NCBI RefSeq assembly: GCF_003966225.1
Contig: NZ_RXNU01000014.1
Location: 85,161 to 149,160, forward strand
Direction of reading: 5' to 3'
DNA from: Shewanella canadensis
GTDB lineage: Bacteria; Pseudomonadota; Gammaproteobacteria; Enterobacterales; Shewanellaceae
Length of the DNA: 64,000 nucleotides
The position numbers and the translations under genes are program-made. The notes under the pieces were generated by a model. That model did not search any database, was not told the origin of the DNA, and worked only from the letters and a program-made list of their open reading frames with translations. Below are positions 1-8,940 of this stretch, in pieces. Each line of letters opens with the position of its first letter. The stretch's first letter is position 1.

Positions 1-1
1 T

Positions 2-397
2 ACCAATGAGCGCTTCAAGGCGGCAAGTTCCGGCGCCGGCGTGTTCGATCAGCGCTTGCAGTGGATGCTGGAAGATACCCCTGGCCACGTAGTCAACTTC
101 ATGGAAGGCCTCCCATGGGAAAAACCGGAAGCCTACACCCACGGTTCATCACTCACCCATGCAGACAAGATCAAAACACCAACGCTTATCCATATCGGTG
201 AGAATGATCAACGCGTTCCAGTCGGACATGCACAGGGTCTATATCGTGCACTCAAACACTATCTCAATGTACCGGTAGAGTTGATCGTATACCCGGGCGA
301 AGGTCATGGACTGAGTAAGTACCAGCACAGAAAAGCTAAGATGGAGTGGGACCAGAAATGGTTCAATCACTACGTCCTCGGCAAAGCTATCGATTAA
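2..397 (+). CDS. S9-family (prolyl oligopeptidase-like) peptidase, C-terminal fragment
   Basis: The reading frame is open from the left edge (codons start at base 2), so the gene begins outside the window. The visible 131 residues are the end of an alpha/beta-hydrolase domain. A strand ending in TPTLIHIGENDQRVP carries the catalytic Asp position, and PGEGHGL carries the catalytic His, as in the S9 prolyl oligopeptidase/dipeptidyl peptidase family. The catalytic Ser (GxSxGG) would be upstream. The GTG at base 41 is not taken as a start because the family sequence continues in frame before it. Such enzymes cleave oligopeptides, often secreted in Shewanella; location cannot be judged here. A strong terminator follows 45 bp downstream. 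Confidence 0.8.
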   Translation, partial: TNERFKAASSGAGVFDQRLQWMLEDTPGHVVNFMEGLPWEKPEAYTHGSSLTHADKIKTPTLIHIGENDQRVPVGHAQGLYRALKHYLNVPVELIVYPGEGHGLSKYQHRKAKMEWDQKWFNHYVLGKAID

Positions 398-441
398 TGC
401 TTTGTTCAATGAATCACTGAACCTAAGCTGACCATCAAGTA

Positions 442-467
442 AAAAAGCGCCATAACTGGCGCTTTTT
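442..467 (+). terminator. Rho-independent terminator after S9 peptidase
   Basis: Ten-base perfect stem AAAAAGCGCC / GGCGCTTTTT with a 6-nt loop. The T run closes the 3' arm, so it works on the + strand and, by symmetry, possibly on both. Confidence 0.85.
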
Positions 468-556
468 CATTTCCGGCCATTCATTTCTCACACTTTGATG
501 CGTATGCTAAATACACTAAACGCACTAAATGTATGCTTTTTGAAACGGAGTCCAAA

Positions 557-1123
557 ATGAAAAAATTCATCTCAGCTATCTCTATCGCAACCTGTTTTAT
601 CGCCACTGTTTTCGCTACCCAAGTTGCCGCTGCCGATGACAGTTATTCAGAAGCTATCGCGAATTTTAAACAGGCCAGTGACACCCATAAATTTTTCAAT
701 AACGCCTACGGTTACGCCATATATCCTACAGTAGGAAAAGGTGGATTCGGAATTGGCGCCGCCTACGGCAAAGGGCGTGTTTATAAGGGTAATAGTTACA
801 AGGGAGATACCAGTCTCTCTCAGCTATCTCTGGGCTTTCAGATTGGCGGTCAGGCCTACAGCGAGATCATCTTCTTTAAAGATGCCAAAGCCTATAACGA
901 GTTTACCAGTGGCAGCTTCGAATTCGGTGCTCAAGCCTCTGCAGTGGCAATAACCATTGGGGCTAACGCTCAGGCCGGAACCACAGGTAACTCCAGCAGC
1001 GCAGGTAAGGCAGCGGCCAAAGCGGCCTACATCAACGGCATGGCAGTATACACCTTAGCTAAGGGTGGCCTGATGTTTGAAGCAGCCCTTGCAGGACAGT
1101 CATTTACCTTCGAAGAGAAGTAG
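557..1123 (+). CDS. SYLF (Ysc84-like) domain exported protein
   Basis: A 188-residue protein starting at ATG 557, preceded by GGAG at 547-550. An in-frame ATG at 533 lacks this spacing and would add nine residues before the signal peptide, so 557 is preferred. Residues 1-26 form a typical Sec signal ending in AAA. The rest matches the SYLF/Ysc84 lipid-binding family: the glycine-rich stretch GYAIYPTVGKGGFGIGAAYG, a Q/G-rich strand around LGFQIGGQAYSEIIFF, and the closing GGLMFEAALAGQ. Members bind lipid or associate with membranes; the bacterial role is poorly known. Monocistronic by spacing. It is followed 7 bp later by a perfect palindrome. Confidence 0.8.
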   Translation: MKKFISAISIATCFIATVFATQVAAADDSYSEAIANFKQASDTHKFFNNAYGYAIYPTVGKGGFGIGAAYGKGRVYKGNSYKGDTSLSQLSLGFQIGGQAYSEIIFFKDAKAYNEFTSGSFEFGAQASAVAITIGANAQAGTTGNSSSAGKAAAKAAYINGMAVYTLAKGGLMFEAALAGQSFTFEEK

Positions 1124-1130
1124 ATAAAGA

Positions 1131-1151
1131 AGGTTCTAGTTACTAGAACCT
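1131..1151. repeat. 21-bp perfect palindrome
   Basis: AGGTTCTAGT, a single T, then ACTAGAACCT. It lies directly after the SYLF gene and has no T tract, so it is either a weak terminator hairpin or a protein-binding or recombination site. Confidence 0.55.
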
Positions 1152-1182
1152 AGGGACTCGAACCTTCTTCTATTTTGTTGTC

Positions 1183-1307
1183 GGATAACGCCTGCATTTG
1201 CGGCAAATTTGTTGTGGATGTTTGTGCTAGCGTAGCGTGAGCACAAAAAAGCCACGGAAAATCTCTCCAGCCAGCGAGGCTGACGAGGCAAGATGGCCTT
1301 GTTAGGC
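1183..1307 (-). other. attC-like element (integron cassette site), minus orientation
   Basis: On the minus strand the segment opens with GCCTAAC, whose TAA is the stop of the adjacent membrane-protein gene. It closes with GCAGGCGTTATCC about 125 bp later and holds a hairpin (TTTGTGCT / AGCACAAA at 1221-1228 and 1240-1247). Integron attC sites have this plan: RYYYAAC at one end, GTTRRRY at the other, imperfect dyad between, and a gene ending inside the first core. The two core sevenmers match each other at five of seven bases. No integrase gene is visible, so this would be an isolated or relic cassette. Confidence 0.45.
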
Positions 1308-1745
1308 TTTGCCACTGATTAAGTGCCAACGCTGTTTTAGGCCTAGTGCGTATGTTAAACCTAGGAGTAAACATATGCCCGAACTAATGAGCCAAAAGGT
1401 TAACGAGTTATCTGGAAAAGCTGGCATTATGAAATAAAACCCCAGCGCTCGGGCTAACAATACAACTGAAATTAGTGCTAAACCAAGCCGAACCAACGGC
1501 AACTTAATAATTAAACCAGCACCTGAAAACGCGTAGGTAGCCCAAAGCAATAGAACAGCAGAAATTATGCTAGTGACAGTAGTTGGGTAAGAGTGCCCGC
1601 TTTCAGCCATTTGAGCCATCTGTTCACCAGCACCGAGAAAGCGATACCAATCACCACCAAATACTATGCACCCGATATGAATTAACGCAGCGAATACAGT
1701 AAGCACTCCTGCTATTTGTAAAAGGTTTATTCTTTGATTTTTCAT
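1302..1745 (-). CDS. Small four-helix membrane protein, possible integron cassette gene
   Basis: A 147-residue protein with four hydrophobic segments (about residues 9-29, 58-78, 85-107 and 114-134), so an integral inner-membrane protein. I cannot assign a function. The N-terminal part has a short polar loop with GDWYRFLGAGEQM. AAGGAGTGTAG stands just upstream of the ATG, a reasonable ribosome site. The stop codon overlaps the start of an attC-like element, as is usual for integron cassette genes, and promoterless cassette genes often encode such orphan membrane proteins. The upstream small membrane gene is 31 bp away and in the same direction, so they may be co-transcribed. Confidence 0.65.
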   Translation of the reverse strand: MKNQRINLLQIAGVLTVFAALIHIGCIVFGGDWYRFLGAGEQMAQMAESGHSYPTTVTSIISAVLLLWATYAFSGAGLIIKLPLVRLGLALISVVLLARALGFYFIMPAFPDNSLTFWLISSGICLLLGLTYALGLKQRWHLISGKA

Positions 1746-1776
1746 CTACACTCCTTGTGAAGCCTATCCTTATTAG

Positions 1777-1980
1777 TTAGCTGTTTTTGACCCTACGTTT
1801 TACAGTAAACTTTTTAACAGCCAAATCAGCCAGTACCCAGAGCAAAACAAATACACCCGTATCTATAAGAAAGTTAATCAAATCAAAGGGGGCTGTAATG
1901 AAGTTATAACTAAAGTTGAAAAAGCTGAAAATCAACTTAGAGCCAATATAGGCTACTAAGAATGGAATGATGTAATTCAT
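1777..1980 (-). CDS. Small two-helix membrane protein
   Basis: A 67-residue protein starting at the ATG at 1980, chosen because GAGG lies 6 nt upstream; a longer frame to 2028 has no ribosome site and starts with unlikely sequence. There are two hydrophobic segments, MNYIIPFLVAYIG and a second around FLIDTGVFVLLWVLADLAV, followed by a basic tail (KKFTVKRRVKNS). This suggests a membrane protein with a cytoplasmic basic C-terminus. No family recognised. Same strand as and close to the preceding membrane gene. Confidence 0.5.
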   Translation of the reverse strand: MNYIIPFLVAYIGSKLIFSFFNFSYNFITAPFDLINFLIDTGVFVLLWVLADLAVKKFTVKRRVKNS

Positions 1981-2612
1981 GTTTAACCTCATGAAGCACC
2001 TTAGATGCTGACAGTGATTTATATACAAAACTTGGTTGTCGATATGATAGGCCGATCTATAGGCAAGTTTCGTGTTTTATAAAGCTCACTACCCAAGTTT
2101 TAGATGGACTACGCAAACTTTAATAACCTCACACTTGGTTTTCACGTAAAAATGGCAGCCAAAGAACAGCTAACAGCTTATTCAATAGCAGCATGATAAC
2201 GCACTTGGCTGCTTGCTTAGTTAGATAAAGCTATCATCTACAACTCATTGCCGCAAAAAGATTACTTTTTATTTGGTGAGGAAAAACACTCAGAACTGTC
2301 CGGTAAAAAGAGGTGTGGAGGGGTTATGAGGTTTGCATAATGCTTTCCCTGGTTTCACAACAAGCTGATATTTAACGGATAAAGGCTAATCGAAGAGAGA
2401 AAATAACCTAGTGTAGATGCGGCTGTGACCGTCCGTGACAGGGATGTCACGGCCGAGACTATAGGGATATACTCGTGTCGTGTCACAGAAGTAGCTACAC
2501 ATCCTCCGCCGGGCAGGCGTTAGATAACAATGAAAATCAAAGTTATAAACACACTACCCAATACAAGTAGACCCAAACAAAAAAATGTAATCAGCCTTCA
2601 TTCGAAGGCGAG
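1981..2612. other. Non-coding stretch with a second attC-like structure
   Basis: No convincing gene. The segment 2401-2525 (+) is strongly structured: GTGTAG (2411-2416) pairs with CTACAC (2495-2500), CTGTGAC (2423-2429) pairs with GTCACAG (2482-2488), and a central hairpin CCGTGACA / TGTCACGG lies at 2433-2452. It ends in GCAGGCGTTAGAT, sharing the decamer GCAGGCGTTA in inverted orientation with the attC-like element at 1183-1307. A weaker AGCTAAC...GTTAGAT pair lies at about 2168-2224. Together these suggest relics of integron attachment sites. Confidence 0.4.
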
Positions 2613-3203
2613 CTACTCATGTCCCCAAGGCGCCGGCGGCAGCGCCACAGGTTTAGTCAGATCGAAATCCACCCTGAAATCACGCTCTTCACGAGTCAGC
2701 CTATAGGTAAACTCCTGTGGCTTGATATACATGTGCCACACGTTGGTGACTGACACATCTAAGCCATTCTCTCTGAAGTTATTAATCGAGTAGGCATCAA
2801 CCGGGAAAGACTGCTCAGTCGCGCTGCCCATATCCGATGTCATACCACCATACATGGTCACCTTGTCTTCCGTGCCGTCTTGATGACGATGATCATGAGC
2901 TAGATGCAAACCATACTTAGTCTTGGTGATAACCCAGGTACGGGAGTGGTCATCACCCACATGAAACGGCACCTTAAGTTCACTGTCACTGCACTCACGA
3001 ACATGCATGATCAGTGATTTTCCACTAAACGCCGAATCAGCACTGTTGCCAGCGGTGACTCTTCCCTCAAATGCTTTACCACAGTGCGCAGCAATACTAT
3101 CGAAAAAGGCATCTTGCTCTGGTGTCGTTGCCAACGCAGGCAATGAGAGCAGAGATACCGAAGCAGCCAACAGACCAAACGTTGAGTGTTTTGTTGTTTT
3201 CAT
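2613..3203 (-). CDS. Secreted/periplasmic protein of unknown function
   Basis: A 196-residue protein with a clear Sec signal (MKTTKHSTFGLLAASVSLLS then LPALA). The mature part has two cysteines (around HCGKAF and RECSDS) that could form a disulfide, a His/Asp-rich stretch (LAHDHRHQDGTEDKVTMYGG) that might bind metal, and a C-terminal region rich in Arg/Glu. I do not recognise a named family; similar exported proteins occur in marine gammaproteobacteria. It stands alone between a non-coding structured region and a 456 bp gap. Confidence 0.7.
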   Translation of the reverse strand: MKTTKHSTFGLLAASVSLLSLPALATTPEQDAFFDSIAAHCGKAFEGRVTAGNSADSAFSGKSLIMHVRECSDSELKVPFHVGDDHSRTWVITKTKYGLHLAHDHRHQDGTEDKVTMYGGMTSDMGSATEQSFPVDAYSINNFRENGLDVSVTNVWHMYIKPQEFTYRLTREERDFRVDFDLTKPVALPPAPWGHE

Positions 3204-3399
3204 TATTTTCTCCGTTAATTTGTCTATCTTTCTATCTGTCTATTCATAAGTCAAAGAGACTAGCACAGAGAGATAAATTAAAACTGAATACTCTTTAACG
3301 ATTAAAAGGTGAGCGACTCAACAGTTTATCTGACGCTTTGGTTCAATGAGCTTACTGGATAGAGATTGATGCAGAGTGTGATGTTCTTAAAAAAAAGAC

Positions 3400-3423
3400 C
3401 CTCTATAACAAACGTTATAGAGG
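3400..3423 (-). terminator. Minus-strand terminator downstream of the TtrA-like gene
   Basis: A ten-base perfect stem CCTCTATAAC / GTTATAGAGG with a 4-nt loop. On the minus strand it is followed by a run of eight Ts (bases 3389-3396 are A on +). It sits about 240 bp past the stop of the TtrA-like gene. A second perfect hairpin (CTCTTTGCAGG / CCTGCAAAGAG, 3523-3548) and a GC-rich one (3613-3643) lie between; neither has a T run and they may protect the mRNA 3' end. Confidence 0.7.
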
Positions 3424-3659
3424 CAACCAAATATGGTGATGTGGTTAGGTTTGATGAACTTGGAATGCTTGTTTACAACCTTTAGCGGCACTATCCATTT
3501 TGTGCCCCTTCAAAGTCGTGGTCTCTTTGCAGGAAAACCTGCAAAGAGTATGTCGATAATGATTAAAACTATGCTGACTATAAGTTTGAGAGATGACTAT
3601 CTGTAACGAATCACCCTCCCAACAGGCTCGTCTGAGGGAGGGTTACTTCTCATTTACCG

Positions 3660-6600
3660 TTATGCCTTCTCTACACGCACCGGTACACCGTGACGGCAGT
3701 TAGCACCAGTCCAGTAGTCGTTGAGCATGCTGGCCTTAGCGTTACGGGTTGGATCCGACGGGATCATTTGATTGATCGCGACGCCACCCGCACGTTCCTT
3801 AAGTCCTGGCACCGACTTGCCATTGATGACGCGGTCATCACCTCCAAAGCCTTGTGAGTGTCCAAACCCGTGGGATACACATACAGCCCCTTTAGCAACT
3901 CCTGAATCGGTCTGCAACAGACCAACGGCAGGCTTGCCGTTCGCCGTTATCAGCTTCACGCTATCGCCGTCGCTTAAGCCCTGCTCACTGGCTGTATCTT
4001 GATTCATGTAGACAAAGTTAGTCGGGCTAATTTCGGCGATACGCTTATAGGCTACCGCGTAGTTAGAGCGCACTGTTGCCTTGTAGCTTGAGAACAACAG
4101 AGGATACTCAGACTTTGGCCAATGACTCTCCCAGGTATCTCCATTCCAGAATTTATGCTCCTGATAGGTGATAGTGCCTGGATAACGCTCTCCGGAATAG
4201 GCATGACGCAAGTGTGTAACGGCTTCATGATAGATCTGCAGACACTTAGCACCCGCACCTTTTATAAACTCACCGTCATAGCGTTCATCCGCCACATAGT
4301 AGCCACCGCGTGACAGTAGAGACTCGACCTGACTAGATTCAGCTGGAGTCAGTCTTGGGGTCAGCGGTTTCATCGCATAATCCAGCCCGGCCCACTCTCT
4401 GTCCTCAGCCGTCACCTTAGGCAGGCCTTCACACTGAGCCGCCACGTTAGCCAGATATTTAGCATGCCAATCTTCGAAACATAGCAGATCAGCCTGATGG
4501 CCATCCGCGTGAGCGATAGCACCTTTACCGAAGCCAGGTAGCTTCATCTCTAAGGCGATATCGATCAACAGCTGCTCCATACACACATGCTGACCACGTT
4601 CGTTTTTAACCGTTCTCGGTGTGACCAATGGCGCTGCGGCTACGACACCCAGCATATGGGATCCCCACATACGATCGGCCGCATACTCTTCCAGCATTGA
4701 ACGATCCGGAATGAAATAGTCCGCATAGCGGTTAGTTTCATTCATGTGACAATCGATGCCGACAATTAACGGCAGACGCTTAGGATCGGCGATGCTCGCC
4801 ACCACTTCCTGGCTGATCGATGCCGCACTATAGAGGAAGTTGTTGCGCCAGTTGAACAGCACCTTGGCCCGATATGGATCGGCATTGGCATGACTGGTCC
4901 ACTGCTCGGCCGCATTCATGGCCGGAAGTGCCTCATGCCATGGCGTGCTCGCAGGATATGGATTTTGTCCCTTGGCGACCTTCTGTTGATACTCGGTAGA
5001 AGACTCGTAGGCACCATCACGACAGGCATTAACTACGCCATCTAAACTGACACCATCGGCGATATTAGCCAGATCGTAGCGACCTTCCATGCCACCGATA
5101 GGCCCGTTGCCATAACTCGCGCCGCCTTTGGCGTCATGAGAGCCGACTAAGGTATTCAATGTTGCCCAGATCCAACCCATCACGAAACCATCGGAAGAGT
5201 TAGTACCACCGTTACCCGCGATACAGGCCTTACGACCATAATGACCCAAGTCTTTCGCCACCTGACGCATATCTTCGATGCCGATCCCCGATTGCTCGGC
5301 ATAGACCTTCATGCTAGTACGCTGTGCTTCCTCTCGAAGCAGAGAGAGGGAAGAAACCAGTTTAACCCTACGGCCCTTGCCATCTTTAAAGGTTTTACTG
5401 ACAAACAGCTCAGCCTTATCACCCGATTCGGCAGACACCAGAGTCTGACTACCCGACTTGACGATTAATGCTTCATCGCCACCGAGGCCGAAATCAGCCG
5501 CTTTCGCAAACCCTTTGTAGTTAGGATGCTTAGGATCCATCACCACCAAGTGACCGGCATTGGTATAGTTAAGCTCGCCTGCCGCCTTTGCCGCCTTCTC
5601 ACTCGCCCCTTCAAGGTGGACCTTATTGAACCAGCCCTCTTCGAGCATGGTGCGAATAACACCAAACGAGAATGCCGCATCCTGGCCCGGTTTAACCGCT
5701 AACCACTTGGCATTGGTATCTGCAGCAACTGTGGTACGTAGTAGTGGATCGACACACACATATTTGAATTTTCTATCGACTCGGCTGTCCGCAAGGCCAC
5801 GTCCGGCCCGGTTGAGACTGTTACCCGATGACCCTGGGCTGGTGCCCATAAACAGGCCGTACTCGACATTTTCCCAATCAACATCGTTGAGCCACTCTTC
5901 GAAGTCCGGCGACATACCCAAGGAAAAACCCGTCACCTGCGCCGCGCCACAATAGGCGTGTTTAGTGCCTAAGTTACTGGTACCCCATGACTGCTGCATA
6001 AAGCGCGCGTAGAAGCTGCCGCGCAGTGTATCTTCGGCGCAAAAGGTAGCAAACAGATGGTTAGCCGCAGTGCCAAACTCCGGGTAACCAGGTTTCACTT
6101 GCTTATCGAGCTGACGTACCGTCTTTAGCCCTTCTACATGGCCTTCGCCAAACAGATCACCACCGTTTACGATCTCTGACAGAGCCTGCTCATAGCTGAT
6201 ACTGACCCACTTACCTTCGCCACGCTTGCCCGCGCGTTTAAGTACTTGCGTCACACGACGTTCATCATCGACCGAATCGGCACAACTTGCGCCCTTCGCA
6301 CAGGTAGTTGCACGGTTTTCGAGTCCGGCCTCACCCGCTAAGGCAACATAGCTTTGCTTTACGGCCGTATCTATCGGCAGTGGAGAACCTGAGTTATTCT
6401 CACAATAGGGGTTACCACCCACTTTAAGCACTTTGTCATTGGCTTCGTCGATGCGTACCCGCAGACCACAGATGTTGTAGCAGCTAAAGCAGCGTGAATA
6501 GGCGGTACGAATACCCGGCGTTCTCTGCCACTGACCGTCACTGCCCTGCTGACACTCGGGAGGAATAGGATGACCAAAATGTGCCACATCCTGACTATGT

Positions 6601-6701
6601 TGAGGCCCACTGGTATGACCTTTATCACCACAGGCGACTGTCGCAGCGCCGGCAACAGAAACGATACCCGCTCGGGTTAAAAATTTACGTCTGTCCATCA
6701 T
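3660..6701 (-). CDS. ttrA: Tetrathionate reductase-like catalytic subunit (molybdopterin, TtrA type)
   Basis: 1013 residues, the size of TtrA and larger than most DMSO-reductase-family enzymes. It begins with a Tat signal (DRRKFLTRAG then a hydrophobic stretch ending VACG), so it is exported folded to the periplasm. A [4Fe-4S] motif C-x2-C-x3-C lies in CFSCYNICG, with the fourth Cys in the following CAKGASC region. Cys251 (KHAYCGAAQ) is the likely Mo ligand, in keeping with the TtrA/ArrA/PsrA clade. Length and the long insert between the cluster motif and the Mo site support TtrA over ArrA (~850 aa). TtrB-like partner is 6 bp upstream. The family reduces tetrathionate to thiosulfate; substrate here is inferred, not shown. 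Confidence 0.65.
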   Translation of the reverse strand: MMDRRKFLTRAGIVSVAGAATVACGDKGHTSGPQHSQDVAHFGHPIPPECQQGSDGQWQRTPGIRTAYSRCFSCYNICGLRVRIDEANDKVLKVGGNPYCENNSGSPLPIDTAVKQSYVALAGEAGLENRATTCAKGASCADSVDDERRVTQVLKRAGKRGEGKWVSISYEQALSEIVNGGDLFGEGHVEGLKTVRQLDKQVKPGYPEFGTAANHLFATFCAEDTLRGSFYARFMQQSWGTSNLGTKHAYCGAAQVTGFSLGMSPDFEEWLNDVDWENVEYGLFMGTSPGSSGNSLNRAGRGLADSRVDRKFKYVCVDPLLRTTVAADTNAKWLAVKPGQDAAFSFGVIRTMLEEGWFNKVHLEGASEKAAKAAGELNYTNAGHLVVMDPKHPNYKGFAKAADFGLGGDEALIVKSGSQTLVSAESGDKAELFVSKTFKDGKGRRVKLVSSLSLLREEAQRTSMKVYAEQSGIGIEDMRQVAKDLGHYGRKACIAGNGGTNSSDGFVMGWIWATLNTLVGSHDAKGGASYGNGPIGGMEGRYDLANIADGVSLDGVVNACRDGAYESSTEYQQKVAKGQNPYPASTPWHEALPAMNAAEQWTSHANADPYRAKVLFNWRNNFLYSAASISQEVVASIADPKRLPLIVGIDCHMNETNRYADYFIPDRSMLEEYAADRMWGSHMLGVVAAAPLVTPRTVKNERGQHVCMEQLLIDIALEMKLPGFGKGAIAHADGHQADLLCFEDWHAKYLANVAAQCEGLPKVTAEDREWAGLDYAMKPLTPRLTPAESSQVESLLSRGGYYVADERYDGEFIKGAGAKCLQIYHEAVTHLRHAYSGERYPGTITYQEHKFWNGDTWESHWPKSEYPLLFSSYKATVRSNYAVAYKRIAEISPTNFVYMNQDTASEQGLSDGDSVKLITANGKPAVGLLQTDSGVAKGAVCVSHGFGHSQGFGGDDRVINGKSVPGLKERAGGVAINQMIPSDPTRNAKASMLNDYWTGANCRHGVPVRVEKA

Positions 6702-6707
6702 CTGCTC

Positions 6708-7403
6708 CTAGCGTTGCCATTCGAGAAAGTTAAGCGACAAGATCTCTTGATCGTCTGTCTGCTCGGGTAAACCGATATAGAAAATATTGGGCTTAGTGCC
6801 TGACTCAGAGAGCATGGCATACACCTTGTTGTCTCTGACTAACTGAGAAACCTTACTCTGCGGATCATTAAGGTCGCCGAAGCTTCTGGCCTCACCGATA
6901 CAAGTCTCTACACAGGCTGGAAGCAGACCCGCTGAAACGCGATGAATACAGAAGTTACATTTCTCCGGAGGTGTTTCTAAAGTTTCATCTTTGCGTCTTG
7001 CCCCATAAGGACAGGCATCGACACAGAGCTGGCAATGAATACACTCTTCGTGATCGATAACCACGATACCGTCCTCTTCACGCTTATAAGTCGCCCCAAC
7101 AGGACAGACATATACACAGGCTGGGTTATCACATTGATTACACTGATTAGGTACGGCCAGAGTCACAAAGCTATCACCTTGCTCTATACAGGCCTGATTG
7201 ACACGAGTTCTGCCTCTTCCCGCCTCAGTCTGATTTTCCATGGCACAGGATACGGTGCAAGATAAACAACCGGTACAGCGGCGCACATCAAACACCATGG
7301 CCAAGCGTTTTCCTGGAGTCTTAGCTTGCAGCTGTGCACTAGGTACGATTGCAAGCATGGCGCCGCCGGCCGCCATTTTTAATATGGAACGTCTATCTAA
7401 CAT
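6708..7403 (-). CDS. ttrB: Tetrathionate reductase-like 4Fe-4S subunit (TtrB type)
   Basis: 231 residues with a Tat-type start (DRRSILKMAAGGAMLAIVPS), as in TtrB, which is exported with TtrA. Four ferredoxin-type cysteine clusters are visible: CTGCLSCTVSC, CNQCDNPACVYVCP, CIHCQLCVDACP and CNFCIHR with the final CVETC. It would wire electrons to the molybdoenzyme encoded 6 bp downstream. In Salmonella the order is ttrB-ttrC-ttrA; here no membrane anchor TtrC lies between or beside them, so electrons must enter by another route, perhaps a CymA-type quinol dehydrogenase. Divergent from a LysR gene. Confidence 0.7.
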   Translation of the reverse strand: MLDRRSILKMAAGGAMLAIVPSAQLQAKTPGKRLAMVFDVRRCTGCLSCTVSCAMENQTEAGRGRTRVNQACIEQGDSFVTLAVPNQCNQCDNPACVYVCPVGATYKREEDGIVVIDHEECIHCQLCVDACPYGARRKDETLETPPEKCNFCIHRVSAGLLPACVETCIGEARSFGDLNDPQSKVSQLVRDNKVYAMLSESGTKPNIFYIGLPEQTDDQEILSLNFLEWQR

Positions 7404-7974
7404 ACATTTCCCTTAAATATGAGAGTGAAAAGCGACCGCCTTTACTCCATACATTTATAGAAGTCTTATTATTAAAATACACGTAACTAGAATTAATATA
7501 TAACACAAGACATATTTAAAGAGTGACAATTAAATAAAGATCACATTTACAAAATAAATTGAAATACTTTGAAATAAAAAAAGCATAAGGTATTTGTGAA
7601 CTAGATAGTTATTCTTGCACTGGGTCACATCTAAAAAATAAATATAAAAACGGTGAAATTTTTTCAAACTTAACATTTTTGCAGCATATATCAATGATTA
7701 ACTCGAGAGTCTGTTTTTTCATATAAAACAGCAGGATACGTAAAAGTAGAACATTCGTACCATAAGTTTTAAACCTTTCAAAACAACAACTTACAAATAC
7801 CTTAATATTCAAGCGCAAATATCGACATCTGATTTTTGCAATTATTAATAACTGCAATTCGGGAGTTGCGTCAAAGTTCTAATAATGCCCATATTAAAAG
7901 TGTGACATATAACACTGAATACTACTCAACATATATAGATGATACTCACACCGACAAATAACAAGCCATGCATC
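7404..7974. promoter_or_regulatory. Divergent AT-rich control region between ttrB-like and LysR genes
   Basis: 571 bp, very AT-rich, with no credible gene. AGTGT-N8-ACACT at 7899-7916 is a dyad with the general look of a LysR operator and lies about 60 bp before the LysR start; I take it as a possible autoregulatory site. I found no clear FNR (TTGAT-N4-ATCAA) or CRP palindrome by eye. Confidence 0.35.
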
Positions 7975-8940
7975 ATGAATAAAATTGATCAACTTAATTA
8001 CAATCAATTAAAAGTATTTATTGCTATATACGAGCATGGACAAAATCACCAAGCTGCGAATGAATTAGGCATGACAGCTTCCGGCGTAAGTAGAACATTA
8101 AAAATATTACGAGATATATTTAATGACTCACTCTTTATCCGCCGATGCTCCGGCTTCGTTGCAACCGAGAAAACCCATCGGTTAATTCCCATGGCTAAAG
8201 CTCTGGTCGAGCAATATCAAGAAATCGAGATGCAGCATTCAGTTTTCACTCCCGCAGAGTCAGGAGGCCAGTATACGATTCACGCTTACGATGAATTCGT
8301 CTACGCCGTCCAGAAAGTGATACGCAATGACATCCTATTGGAAGCACCTAACTTACGCTTCGATGTCCGTGTACTCACTCGTGATTGCAGCACCGAACTT
8401 GCCAATGGCGAGATTGATTTCGTAGTTGTCTACGAGGGGTTCAACGGCAAGAAACTCAACTACGAGATGTTCGCCGAAACCGATAGCCTCTATATCTTGG
8501 CGCGTCGAGGCCACCCGCTACTGACTCAGGCACTCACTCTGGAGAATATCTCCCACTACTCCTGCCTGGAGATCGACAACTATGACGACCTTAGCAGCCC
8601 GCTGCTGGTGAACCTATGCCGCGAACAAGATCTATGCATGGAAGTCGAGGGCTACACGGACAGCCTGGCATCGGCCATGAGGCTGTTAAGCGAGACGGAT
8701 GCCATCACCCTGAGCTGTAATCAGTTTACACGTCAGTTTGTCAACATGATCCCAGCGATCCAATACATCAAACTGCCCCCGGAATTAGCTCAGAAATGTC
8801 GTATTCGTCGCCGGGAAAACCGTGAAATAGGCAACTATGTCCTCCACGGTGACACCAATAATTCCGCCGCCTTCAACTGGGTCAAATCAAAGCTCATCTG
8901 CGGGTTAGAGAGAGAGTGGCGACTCGCAAGTGAAGAGTAA
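7975..8940 (+). CDS. LysR-family transcriptional regulator
   Basis: About 321 residues from the ATG at 7975; an earlier in-frame ATG at 7939 would add 12 residues and neither has a strong ribosome site. The N-terminal winged helix is recognisable (LNYNQLKVFIAIYEHGQNHQ region, then ASGVSRTLKILRDIF). The remainder is the co-inducer-binding domain with GEIDFVVVYE and a C-terminal helical end. Divergent from the TtrBA-like pair and 263 bp before the second molybdoenzyme operon, so it could regulate either one, probably in response to the electron acceptor or a product. The unusually AT-rich start of the gene contrasts with its more GC-rich 3' half. Confidence 0.8.
   Translation: MNKIDQLNYNQLKVFIAIYEHGQNHQAANELGMTASGVSRTLKILRDIFNDSLFIRRCSGFVATEKTHRLIPMAKALVEQYQEIEMQHSVFTPAESGGQYTIHAYDEFVYAVQKVIRNDILLEAPNLRFDVRVLTRDCSTELANGEIDFVVVYEGFNGKKLNYEMFAETDSLYILARRGHPLLTQALTLENISHYSCLEIDNYDDLSSPLLVNLCREQDLCMEVEGYTDSLASAMRLLSETDAITLSCNQFTRQFVNMIPAIQYIKLPPELAQKCRIRRRENREIGNYVLHGDTNNSAAFNWVKSKLICGLEREWRLASEE

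Noticed and set aside
1155..1164. GACTCGAACC, a tRNA T-arm-like word (also at 63062)
   Set aside because: No acceptor stem, anticodon arm or cloverleaf around either copy.
1150..1374. 74-codon minus frame
   Set aside because: It runs through the attC-like structure and the end of the membrane gene in another frame, with no protein-like features.
7609..7857. 82-codon minus frame between ttrB and LysR
   Set aside because: Very AT-rich, no ribosome site, lies in the control region and resembles no family.
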